14,048 nucleotides of DNA from Fibrobacteraceae bacterium (lineage in GTDB: Bacteria > Fibrobacterota > Fibrobacteria > Fibrobacterales > Fibrobacteraceae): positions 43,680 to 57,727 of the forward strand of contig JABUUT010000031.1 of NCBI GenBank assembly GCA_021443045.1, in the 5' to 3' direction. This document shows positions 7,235 to 14,048 of the stretch, piece after piece (position 1 is the stretch's first letter; the number at the start of each line of letters is the position of its first letter). The notes under the pieces were generated by a model that was not told the DNA's origin, searched no databases, and saw only the letters and a list, made by a program, of their open reading frames with translations. A program made the position numbers and the translations under genes.

Positions 7235-7250
7235 TTTACCAACGATTATC
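7227..7250 (-). terminator. Stem-loop at the 3' end of the prepilin peptidase gene
   Basis: On the minus strand GATAATCGTT, a four-base GGTA loop and AACGGTTATC form a 10-bp stem with one G-U pair; on the plus strand the same position is a C-A mismatch, so the structure favours the minus-strand transcript. It includes the TAA stop (7248-7246). No U-tract follows, so it is not a textbook intrinsic terminator and may instead protect the 3' end. It partly overlaps the heptamer repeat. Confidence 0.35.
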
Positions 7251-8097
7251 CCTGCAAAAACTGCAAATAAGCCTCCAGCAAGGAGCCCCCCCACAAGTAC
7301 ATGACAGGAGCCGCAATAGCAAGGAACGGGCCAAAGGGAATTTGGCCGGAACCATCCTCCATGTTTTTCTGTAGACGGGCCCAGGGAACCATAACCACAA
7401 TTCCCAGAATGGCCGCAAGCACCAAGGTTTCTACGGCACAAGTCCAGCCCATCAAGGCTCCGTACCCTGCCAACAGTTTTACATCACCAAAACCCATGGC
7501 TTCCTTTTTAAGGATCCTTGAAGCAGCAAACCCCAAAAACCAGAGACCACCACCGGCAACCACCATGCCCATCAAACTCTGCAGGGGCGAAACCCCTCCA
7601 GGCACAATGGAAAGAAGCAAACCTACCACAATACCCCCCACAGAAATGGAATCGGGTATCAGCTTGTACTTAAAATCTACGGCAAAAACAGGGTAAATGC
7701 CCAACAACAGCCAAAACAGGGCAAAAGCATCGGCCCACACCTCAAGGTTTAATACAGGTGCTGTAAAAAGTTCCGGAACAACCGTACCATAATTGACAGC
7801 CACCGCCAAAAACAGGGCCAAAGCCCCCATCAACCCGCACAAAGATTCCCCAATTGGATAAATAATGCTTATAGGCTGTTTGCAGCAGGCACTTTTACCC
7901 CTTAACCAAATCCACCCCACAATTGGGAGGTTATAATATATGGGAATGTGCTTTTTGCACAGGGGGCAATGGCTGGGTGGGTTCACAAGGGACATTCCCC
8001 GGGGCATTCTGTACACAATCACGTTGTAAAAACTGCCCACACAGGCCCCTAATCCAAAGAAAACGGCCAGCCAATACCAAAGAGGGATTAAATCCAT
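7246..8097 (-). CDS. Prepilin peptidase (A24 family), type IV pilus / type II secretion
   Basis: Integral inner-membrane aspartic protease that cleaves, and in many homologues N-methylates, type IV prepilins or pseudopilins. From the ATG at 8097 it has 283 residues, a normal length. Near the N-terminus GSFYNVIVYRMPRGMS matches the family opening. The Asp of AVDFKYKLIPD (residue 141) and of GFGD (202-205, followed by VKLLAGYGALMGW) are the expected catalytic aspartates. The cytoplasmic metal-binding loop has CPLC (C44, C47), but the second pair is altered: the usual C-X2-C before PIS is S-A-C-C here (S69, C71, C72). About eight hydrophobic segments are visible. A GTG at 8112 is possible, but ATG 8097 has GAGG five to six bases upstream and is preferred. 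No pilin gene lies beside it, so it probably serves substrates encoded elsewhere. Confidence 0.92.
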   Translation of the reverse strand: MDLIPLWYWLAVFFGLGACVGSFYNVIVYRMPRGMSLVNPPSHCPLCKKHIPIYYNLPIVGWIWLRGKSACCKQPISIIYPIGESLCGLMGALALFLAVAVNYGTVVPELFTAPVLNLEVWADAFALFWLLLGIYPVFAVDFKYKLIPDSISVGGIVVGLLLSIVPGGVSPLQSLMGMVVAGGGLWFLGFAASRILKKEAMGFGDVKLLAGYGALMGWTCAVETLVLAAILGIVVMVPWARLQKNMEDGSGQIPFGPFLAIAAPVMYLWGGSLLEAYLQFLQG

Positions 8098-8184
8098 AAA
8101 ATACCTCGCCACTTTATGTAAAAAAAAGATAAATTTATTTTTGTATACATGTTGTTTTTTTGAAACAAAAGAAGGAAAATCGCT
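8098..8184. promoter_or_regulatory. Divergent AT-rich promoter region
   Basis: Eighty-seven bases separate the divergently transcribed prepilin peptidase and giant lipoprotein genes and must hold the promoters of both. The region is very AT-rich with A and T runs. It contains the perfect 8-bp palindrome TGTATACA at 8142-8149, which could serve as a -10-like element or a binding site. No convincing -35/-10 pair could be chosen. AAGGA at 8172-8176 is the ribosome binding site for the gene at 8185. Confidence 0.35.
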
Positions 8185-11100
8185 ATGAAATTACGCATTA
8201 AATTCCTTTCCATTTTTGCCTGTCTTCTGGCAATGTTTTTTTTCACTGCTTCCCTAAGCAGCTGTTCCAGAGAAGACTCCATTAAAGCCAACTCAAAACT
8301 CCGTGAAAACCACTCTGTGGTATTCACCTCCACCGAACCCTTCTCAAAGGACTTTATAGAGTCCCTTCCCGAGCAGGATTCCGTGCTGGTTAAAGACACC
8401 ATTACCGTTACCGTCAACGACACCATACACTTGCTGGGTTTTTTGCGCTACAATGCCGACAAGGTTTACCGCTATGTCTGGTTGGTTGACAAAACCGAAG
8501 ATACCAAAGACAAAAAAGCCAAGAAAGACACCACCATCAGCAGCGACAACGCCACCCCCTTTAAGTGGGTGTATAAAAAAACAGGCGTGTACTCCCCCCT
8601 CTTTATTGCTGTAGATGGCAACAACGCCAAAGACACCGCAGGTAAAGAACAGTTCATTCGCGTTATTGACACCCCTCCAGAACTCTTTGTTCCCCGTGAC
8701 ACCGTCTGGACCAAGCATAAAGGTACAGCCACATTCCCCATTTTAGCCAGAGACTCCTTTGGAACCGTTGTGAACATCAAGGTGGACCTAGACGCAAGCG
8801 GTAAAGATTCGGCCCAGGTATGGAAAACCAAAACAGTCAAAGGCAACGATTCCCTGTTTATCTCCATTCCTTACAAAAAAGAAAACGTGGATTCATTGGG
8901 GAACCAGACCATTTACGTTATTGCCACCGATGAAGACGACAACGAAACCATAGACAGCGTTCAGCTCCACTTTAACCAAAAGCCCACCATCGAATTGATG
9001 CAGCCCCAAGACAACGGCCGCTACAGCAACAAGGAACGCTTTGCATTTTACTACAAAGCCTCCGATGCCGACAATCCGGCCTCCCTGCGCTACTTTATTC
9101 GGGCCGCCAAGAGCCGAGGAAATGACGGCACCCCACCTGTTTTAACCGACAACGACTTAATCGCCGAAAACCTTAAAGAAAAAAGTTACGAAGCCATTAC
9201 CGTTGATGGAGAAAACTTAATCTTCGACTACAAGGGCGCCCCTCTTCAAGGCCGCCTCTACTGGGACGTTTGGGTTACCGACGGATACGACACCGTGTTT
9301 TCGGCCAATGTGAAAATTAACGAAAAGGAATCCCGCCCATGGACATTCTTCCTTGGGGACCTCGATAAAAAAACCGGCGATTTCTACGGTTATGTGAAGT
9401 ACCAAGGTAAATCCATCCACGAAGGCATTCGCATTGTATTCCAAGATTCTACAGGAAACACCTTTTACGGCCACACCGATAAAAAGGGCTACTACACCGT
9501 TACTGTAGACCCTGGTGTATACACCATGGTTGCCGAAGACACTTCAGGACTCCGCTTTAACTCCGACACCTTGACCAAGCTTGCCATTGAAACTTCCGAC
9601 AACATTCTTCTTAACCCACTCACACTAAAAGACACCTCTAAACCCGTTATCCGCTTTACCGACAAACTGGGCGTTCTAAACCAACGGGATTACTTGCTGG
9701 GAGGCAAATTCTACGACTTTGGTTCTCAGGTAAAAGAAGCCAAAATCTGGTTTGATGGAGATTCTGTAGCCTTTACCTCAATGACTATCAACACCTGGAA
9801 CCTGCAACTTAAGAACATGAAAGACGGTCTCCACTCCTTTATGGTGGTGGCCATCGACAGTGCGGGCCTCGTTTCGGACACCTTAAAAAGAACCTTCGCC
9901 GTAGACGCCACCACACTAAACCTCTTAGTGAACGAAAAAACTTCCAGCATGCTCCCAGCCACAAGGGAACACAACTTCAAGGCCACAATAGTCAACAACA
10001 CCACTGTAGACTCCCTCATCTGGATTACCAATGTTCCCGAAGCAAAGTCTTTTAAAACCAAGGTAGACTCCACCTACAGTTCCACCCTGGTTATCAATAA
10101 TGAATTTGTTACAAAGAACCTGCCTAAACTTAATCCAGGAACTTTGTACAATATGCAGGTAATGACCCCCGACAGCGTATACTCCAATGTGGTTCGATTC
10201 GGTTTCTTAGGTGATGGACCAGCCCTCTACTTCGAGTACCCCTCCAACGACACTTCCATTACCATCAACGACGTGGTCAACTACGCAATTTATGTGGACC
10301 CCAATAATGTAGACCCCGACAACATGGATTACGAACTTACCTGGGTTTGCACCCCGAACGAAAAATGCCCCACAGGAAAAGCCCTTACCGGAGCATTGTC
10401 TTGGACAAAGGCAGGCAAATATAAGATTGCCGTGACCATCAAGAACCTCGCCAACAAAACCCAGAGCGACACCCTTGTAATCAATGTAATCCCCGACCCT
10501 CCAGCAGTATCCATAGACACAGACCAAGACCTTAAGAAAGTAAAGATTAATGGCAAAGATACCTTGCGGGTTACCGCCAACGACAAGTATGGAACCATCA
10601 AGGACATTTCCTGGATTTGCACCAAGGGTAGCGCCCTCGATGGCTTTGTTAGTGTATCTGGTTTAACAGAGGCCAAGAATGTAAGCCTCAACATTCCAAT
10701 AACACTTCCTGGCGACACCGCAAGCAATGTAAAGTGCATTGTTCGGGCCACCGACGATGATGGAGAAGTAGCTTACGACACCGCCTACTACAAGGTGGTA
10801 AAAGACCAGCCCTCAGTAACATTGAATATTCAAAAAGCAACGGTAAAAATTAGTGCCAAGGTAAACATTAAGGCAAACGCCATTGACACCTTAGGTTACA
10901 TAGCCAAGTACGAGTTGGCTTGCAACAACACCCTCAGCGAACTCAAGAATCCTGAATGGGCAGAAATGAGCCGCCCCGATACCGTCATTACGATTCCAAA
11001 GGACGAAGGCAAATACTACTGCGTTATTCAAGTAACCGACGACGACAACCTTACCGCCAAGGACACCGCCGAATACACCGTGTTGCTAGACCCTCCAAGC

Positions 11101-13470
11101 GTTATGGTCAGCGAAGACTTTATTTCGGCCACCATTAAGGACACCATTAATCTAGACGCCATCGCCCATGACGAATTGGGTAGGATTGTAAAATACGAAT
11201 GGGGATGTGGCCCCTCCTCAGCCGACAACATTGGTTTTACCTACCAGTCAGAGTCTTCACCTCGGTATGCAGCAGTAATGCCAAAGGAACCAGACCCAGA
11301 CTACTATTGCATTATTCGCGTTACCGATGACGATGGACTTACAGCCCGCGACACCACAAAGCTAAGCATCATCTTGGCTCCACCTACAGTGGTTGTGGCC
11401 AAAGACTCTGCCAGCGTTCGTGAAGGCATGCGCATTGTTCTAAACGCCCACGCCTATGACGTTCAAAACTATATTGGCGAAATCGTGAAGAGAGAATGGA
11501 GTTGTGGTTCTCCAGCCGAAATTGAAACAAACTGGAAAGAAGTTTCCTCTTACGACACGGCTTGGACGGCACCAAGGCCCACCAGTCCATTCTACTGTGT
11601 AGCCCGAGCTACTGACGACGATGGCAACATTGCCCTGGATACCATGTTTATTCGCTATACCATGGAAGTACCCGCCATTTGGGTAAAGGAAAAGGTGGTT
11701 TACGTGGCGGCAGGCGATGCCTTTGAACTAGACGCCACCATCAACGAGGCCTGGCAAGGCATTAACTGGTTTGGCTGGCAATGTTTTGATACTGATGGAG
11801 AACAGCTGGAAAAATTGGTTAAATACGACTATGCCCAGAACCATAATTCCTTCTATGACTACCGAGATTCCAAGTTGACAAACAAGGGCATTGATATGAA
11901 TTGCGTTATCTATGCCGAAGAAACAAGTACAGGTGAAATATTCAAGGATACGACCAAGGCCTACATTGTTAAGCAGGTACCTACAGGCGTTATTACCGCA
12001 GCCGATACCGTTTATCTTTGGAGTGGCGACGAATCGGTAGATGATGAGGCCTTGTACTTCTACACACCAGAATGGGGTGGAATGCATTCTAAACTGGGAA
12101 CCATTGGTGATGAGAACAAACAAGAATTCTACTGGCAATTCAGCAACGTTAGCAATAGTTTCTACCAGGGCAACAGCGACGGCTCGCTAGACACTAGCAT
12201 CAGTGAATTCAACACCGCCTTCCGCAGAAGCACTCAAGAAACATCCATGACCATTTCGCTGGACTACCGTGACAGTATATCATCTGCACCCACGCAAGCA
12301 TTCTACAACCGCCACCGTGCAGAGCTTACATCACGGAAAGTCTACTTCCGCAAGGCATGGAAAAATCTGGCTAATTCACAAGATACAGTTTTGCAAAACG
12401 CCCAGTATTCTACGGCTCCTGCCATGACTGTATTCAAGAACAAGCCCATTGAAGCCTACCTTACTTCTAATAAGCAGGTTACGGTAAAACAGCACAACGG
12501 TTCCTGGTCAACTCTTGGAACGGTTACGGCTACCGGTGATTCCGTTGTTTCCATACAACTTAAAGACAACGGCACCGACGTATTTTTAGCTATTCTGGAT
12601 AACGCCCACAACATTGATGTTTACTCATCCGCAGGCGGCACATCGGCCTTTGCCAAAAAAGGTTCCACCATTACAGGAGCCACCTTTGCAAAGCTCGCCA
12701 TAGACAGAAGCAACAATCCATTTGTAGCCTACATAAAGACCGATAAAAAGCCCTACTACAGCAAGTGGAACAACGGCTGGGAAAATACAGCCGTGGCCAA
12801 CGGAAACAAGAAAGTTCGTGAAATAGATGTGGTCTTTACTTCTAACAACGTAATATTTGCCTATGTGGATACCACCAGTTCCTACAAATGTTACTTTACC
12901 TCCTACGATACTTCTTACAGAAAAAAGAAGGAAGCGGCTAAAATCAAAGACAACGTTAATGGAATTTCGCTGCAAACCGATACCAACACCATCTATTTTG
13001 GTTACCTGAATCGTGAAACGGACAACTATGGTCCATACATTTCCAAAACCGAAATGAAGAAGGCGGACAGTATCTCTCTGGTTAGCAACACTATATCTCA
13101 AAAATCCCTGTTCCCAGGCATGTTGGCTTACCACTTGAACTTTGTTGTTAAAAATGGCAAAATTTATGCCATTGTAGACGACAAGGGCAAGCCCTATCTG
13201 GCACAGAGCCACGCATTCCATTTTGATGGAACCAAGTGGCACATGTATGGCGAAAATGAGCTACCCTACTTTAAGGTGGCCTTCTACGAAGCCAACGGTT
13301 ACTACTTGCGCGGATCCGTGCCAGTCATCGATATTTCCGACGACAACAAGGTGTACGTTTCTATGCTAGGGTGGTCATCACCAGAAGGGGTAGGAAACAA
13401 GTATGGCCCTATCGTTATGAAATATGTTGCAGACACATGGGGCATCAACAGCAAACCGGAGATTGATTAA
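8185..13470 (+). CDS. Giant multidomain surface lipoprotein (Ig/PKD-like repeats, C-terminal propeller)
   Basis: Predicted outer-membrane lipoprotein of 1761 residues, likely extended on the cell surface; ligand unknown. The signal peptide ends in LSSC, lipidated Cys at 27, followed by Ser. Residues ~60-265 contain Ig/PKD-like units without cysteines (VIATDEDDNETIDSV closes one). Residues ~395-475 are a carboxypeptidase-regulatory-like domain (GYVKYQGKSIHEGI, TDKKGYYTVTVDPGVY). Residues ~488-575 are another Ig-like unit. Residues ~683-1266 are six tandem PKD-like repeats, most closing with TDDDG and DT. Residues ~1410-1761 look like a seven-bladed beta-propeller. Start ATG 8185 has AAGGA eight bases upstream. 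The stop TAA overlaps the next gene's ATG by one base. Adhesion, scaffolding or glycan binding are all possible; no catalytic motif was recognised. Confidence 0.88.
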   Translation: MKLRIKFLSIFACLLAMFFFTASLSSCSREDSIKANSKLRENHSVVFTSTEPFSKDFIESLPEQDSVLVKDTITVTVNDTIHLLGFLRYNADKVYRYVWLVDKTEDTKDKKAKKDTTISSDNATPFKWVYKKTGVYSPLFIAVDGNNAKDTAGKEQFIRVIDTPPELFVPRDTVWTKHKGTATFPILARDSFGTVVNIKVDLDASGKDSAQVWKTKTVKGNDSLFISIPYKKENVDSLGNQTIYVIATDEDDNETIDSVQLHFNQKPTIELMQPQDNGRYSNKERFAFYYKASDADNPASLRYFIRAAKSRGNDGTPPVLTDNDLIAENLKEKSYEAITVDGENLIFDYKGAPLQGRLYWDVWVTDGYDTVFSANVKINEKESRPWTFFLGDLDKKTGDFYGYVKYQGKSIHEGIRIVFQDSTGNTFYGHTDKKGYYTVTVDPGVYTMVAEDTSGLRFNSDTLTKLAIETSDNILLNPLTLKDTSKPVIRFTDKLGVLNQRDYLLGGKFYDFGSQVKEAKIWFDGDSVAFTSMTINTWNLQLKNMKDGLHSFMVVAIDSAGLVSDTLKRTFAVDATTLNLLVNEKTSSMLPATREHNFKATIVNNTTVDSLIWITNVPEAKSFKTKVDSTYSSTLVINNEFVTKNLPKLNPGTLYNMQVMTPDSVYSNVVRFGFLGDGPALYFEYPSNDTSITINDVVNYAIYVDPNNVDPDNMDYELTWVCTPNEKCPTGKALTGALSWTKAGKYKIAVTIKNLANKTQSDTLVINVIPDPPAVSIDTDQDLKKVKINGKDTLRVTANDKYGTIKDISWICTKGSALDGFVSVSGLTEAKNVSLNIPITLPGDTASNVKCIVRATDDDGEVAYDTAYYKVVKDQPSVTLNIQKATVKISAKVNIKANAIDTLGYIAKYELACNNTLSELKNPEWAEMSRPDTVITIPKDEGKYYCVIQVTDDDNLTAKDTAEYTVLLDPPSVMVSEDFISATIKDTINLDAIAHDELGRIVKYEWGCGPSSADNIGFTYQSESSPRYAAVMPKEPDPDYYCIIRVTDDDGLTARDTTKLSIILAPPTVVVAKDSASVREGMRIVLNAHAYDVQNYIGEIVKREWSCGSPAEIETNWKEVSSYDTAWTAPRPTSPFYCVARATDDDGNIALDTMFIRYTMEVPAIWVKEKVVYVAAGDAFELDATINEAWQGINWFGWQCFDTDGEQLEKLVKYDYAQNHNSFYDYRDSKLTNKGIDMNCVIYAEETSTGEIFKDTTKAYIVKQVPTGVITAADTVYLWSGDESVDDEALYFYTPEWGGMHSKLGTIGDENKQEFYWQFSNVSNSFYQGNSDGSLDTSISEFNTAFRRSTQETSMTISLDYRDSISSAPTQAFYNRHRAELTSRKVYFRKAWKNLANSQDTVLQNAQYSTAPAMTVFKNKPIEAYLTSNKQVTVKQHNGSWSTLGTVTATGDSVVSIQLKDNGTDVFLAILDNAHNIDVYSSAGGTSAFAKKGSTITGATFAKLAIDRSNNPFVAYIKTDKKPYYSKWNNGWENTAVANGNKKVREIDVVFTSNNVIFAYVDTTSSYKCYFTSYDTSYRKKKEAAKIKDNVNGISLQTDTNTIYFGYLNRETDNYGPYISKTEMKKADSISLVSNTISQKSLFPGMLAYHLNFVVKNGKIYAIVDDKGKPYLAQSHAFHFDGTKWHMYGENELPYFKVAFYEANGYYLRGSVPVIDISDDNKVYVSMLGWSSPEGVGNKYGPIVMKYVADTWGINSKPEID
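10231..11982 (+). other. Six tandem PKD/Ig-like domains with paired cysteines (residues ~683-1266)
   Basis: Each unit is about 95-105 residues, opening with a PP-x-V type strand and containing an aromatic-x-C or x-x-C strand (C722, C812, C913, C1008, C1107, C1200). Units two to six have a second Cys late in the domain (C851, C946, C1042, C1138, C1240), usually just before the hydrophobic strand that leads into TDDDG. This geometry suggests one disulfide per domain joining opposite sheets. Unit one has C722 and C728 instead and lacks the late Cys; unit six has lost the TDDDG signature. The repeats have diverged in sequence, so the duplication is not recent. Confidence 0.75.
12412..13467 (+). 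other. Probable seven-bladed beta-propeller (residues ~1410-1761)
   Basis: Seven similar strand motifs recur at roughly 43-63 residue intervals: PIEAYL (1421), DVFLAI (1465), NPFVAYI (1511), NVIFAYV (1555), NTIYFGYL (1601), KIYAIVD (1659) and NKVYVSML (1721). Several are followed about 20 residues later by an aromatic strand such as WNNGWENT or TKWHMYG. This is the expected pattern of a propeller. No sialidase Asp-box or catalytic signature was seen, so binding is likelier than catalysis. Confidence 0.5.
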
Positions 13471-13925
13471 TGAATATTGAAGTTGCATCCATTTGCGACG
13501 CTGCTACCGCCAACGGCCCAGGTGGGCGTTTGAACATTCTTGGAGCATTTGATCGGATCTTTGCACAGTTTCCTTTTGTGATTCCACAGTTTTCTGCCGT
13601 TTTCCGCATTCGATATATGCGGGTTGAAGCCGGCATACACAAGCTACGGCTCACATTTGAAGATGTGGTGGGCAAGGATATTATTCCGCCTATGCAGTCC
13701 GAGGTCCCCTTCCAGGAAGTGGCCAAAGGTTTTGATACCGCAGCCATGAACATGATTCTGAATATACAGAGGCTCCCCATCAAGAGGCCAGACAAATATA
13801 TTGTTCGACTGTTCATCGATGACGCAGAATTCATTTCTCTACCTCTGTACATTTTGGACCAAAAAAACTTTGACCCAAACCAGCCAAAACCAGTGGCCGA
13901 AGGTGAAGAAGAAATACCCAACTAG
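13470..13925 (+). CDS. Small soluble protein resembling DUF6941
   Basis: A 151-residue protein without signal peptide or membrane segment, so probably cytoplasmic. The opening (MNIEVASICDAA), followed by GGRLNILGAFDRIFAQFPFVIP, then RIRYMRVEAGIHKLRLTF and PPMQSEVPF, fits my memory of the DUF6941 family, small all-beta proteins of unknown role; this is recognition without a search. The last ~20 residues are a Pro/Glu-rich tail. The ATG shares one base with the preceding stop (TAATG), and GGAG at 13458-13461 is a suitable ribosome binding site, so translation is coupled to the giant lipoprotein gene. Why a cytosolic protein is coupled to a surface lipoprotein is unclear. Confidence 0.8.
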   Translation: MNIEVASICDAATANGPGGRLNILGAFDRIFAQFPFVIPQFSAVFRIRYMRVEAGIHKLRLTFEDVVGKDIIPPMQSEVPFQEVAKGFDTAAMNMILNIQRLPIKRPDKYIVRLFIDDAEFISLPLYILDQKNFDPNQPKPVAEGEEEIPN

Positions 13926-14048
13926 CAGCCAGTTATCAGTGATTGGTGGTTGCAGCGGAGCTTCCAACTCTTGCGACTTGGAAGTAGGTCTGCAAGCAGT
14001 CCCGTTTCACAAGTCTTGGCGAGTTGTGGTTGCTGGTTATCAGTTATC
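13926..14048. repeat. Intergenic repeat region with heptamers and hairpins, cut by window end
   Basis: No gene is seen. TTATCAG, the reverse complement of the heptamer CTGATAA found at 7197-7234, occurs at 13933-13939 and again at 14037-14043, where a further TTATC runs off the end. GTGGTTGC occurs beside both copies. Between them are CTTCCAA (13961-13967) and TTGGAAG (13978-13984), a perfect 7-bp hairpin with a 10-base loop, and a longer alternative pairing of CAACTC and GACTTG (13965-13980) with CAAGTC and GAGTTG (14010-14026). No T-run follows, so a classical terminator is not supported, although the fold could end the operon transcript. Confidence 0.5.

Noticed and set aside
7301..7696. 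A 131-codon plus-strand frame opposite the prepilin peptidase
   Set aside because: The minus strand encodes the conserved GxGD and IPD motifs across this stretch; the plus frame is proline-rich shadow sequence without a family match.
8098..8112. Upstream GTG start for the prepilin peptidase
   Set aside because: It has no ribosome binding site, whereas the ATG at 8097 has GAGG at good spacing.
12625..13242. A 205-codon open frame on the minus strand opposite the giant lipoprotein
   Set aside because: It lies wholly within a well-supported gene, shows no recognisable domain, and has the composition of an antisense shadow.

Overview
The window looks like chromosomal DNA from a Fibrobacter-type bacterium (phylum Fibrobacterota). 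Evidence: a protein matching my recollection of the TIGR02147/DUF4423 family, a paralogous family first defined in Fibrobacter succinogenes; several lipoproteins whose lipidated Cys is followed by Ser; moderate GC; and an envelope-dominated gene set. The assignment comes from recognition of families, not from a database search.

Layout. (1) Positions 1-35 hold the probable start of a minus-strand gene, followed by an AT-rich divergent spacer to 245 with an extended -10 promoter for the next gene. (2) 246-4457 is a two-gene operon: a TonB-dependent outer-membrane receptor, then, nine bases later, a large lipoprotein whose N-terminal half resembles DUF4249, the usual partner of this receptor type in Bacteroidota. 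(3) 4458-7073: a short spacer with a perfect 10-bp inverted repeat around a putative promoter, a TIGR02147-type helix-turn-helix protein, and an ATGA-overlapping lipoprotein with a carboxypeptidase-regulatory-like domain and a LamG-like domain. (4) 7074-7245: a convergent intergenic region carrying degenerate heptamer repeats in opposite orientations around a core, and a stem-loop at the end of the next gene. (5) 7246-8097, minus strand: a prepilin peptidase with an unusual metal-cysteine set. (6) 8185-13925: a divergent operon of a 1761-residue lipoprotein (a string of Ig/PKD-like domains, six of them a tandem set mostly with paired cysteines, then a probable seven-bladed propeller) and a TAATG-coupled small soluble protein resembling DUF6941. 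(7) 13926-14048: more heptamer-type intergenic repeat running off the window.

How they may work together. Three of the seven complete genes encode predicted outer-membrane lipoproteins and a fourth encodes an outer-membrane barrel, so the window is mainly about cell-surface binding, uptake or adhesion. The receptor and its lipoprotein probably act as one uptake unit. The TIGR02147 protein and its coupled lipoprotein are the most likely little-described unit: a DNA-binding-like protein co-translated with a surface protein, under a promoter bracketed by a possible operator. Substrates and ligands cannot be read from the sequence. No RNA gene, CRISPR array or insertion sequence was seen.
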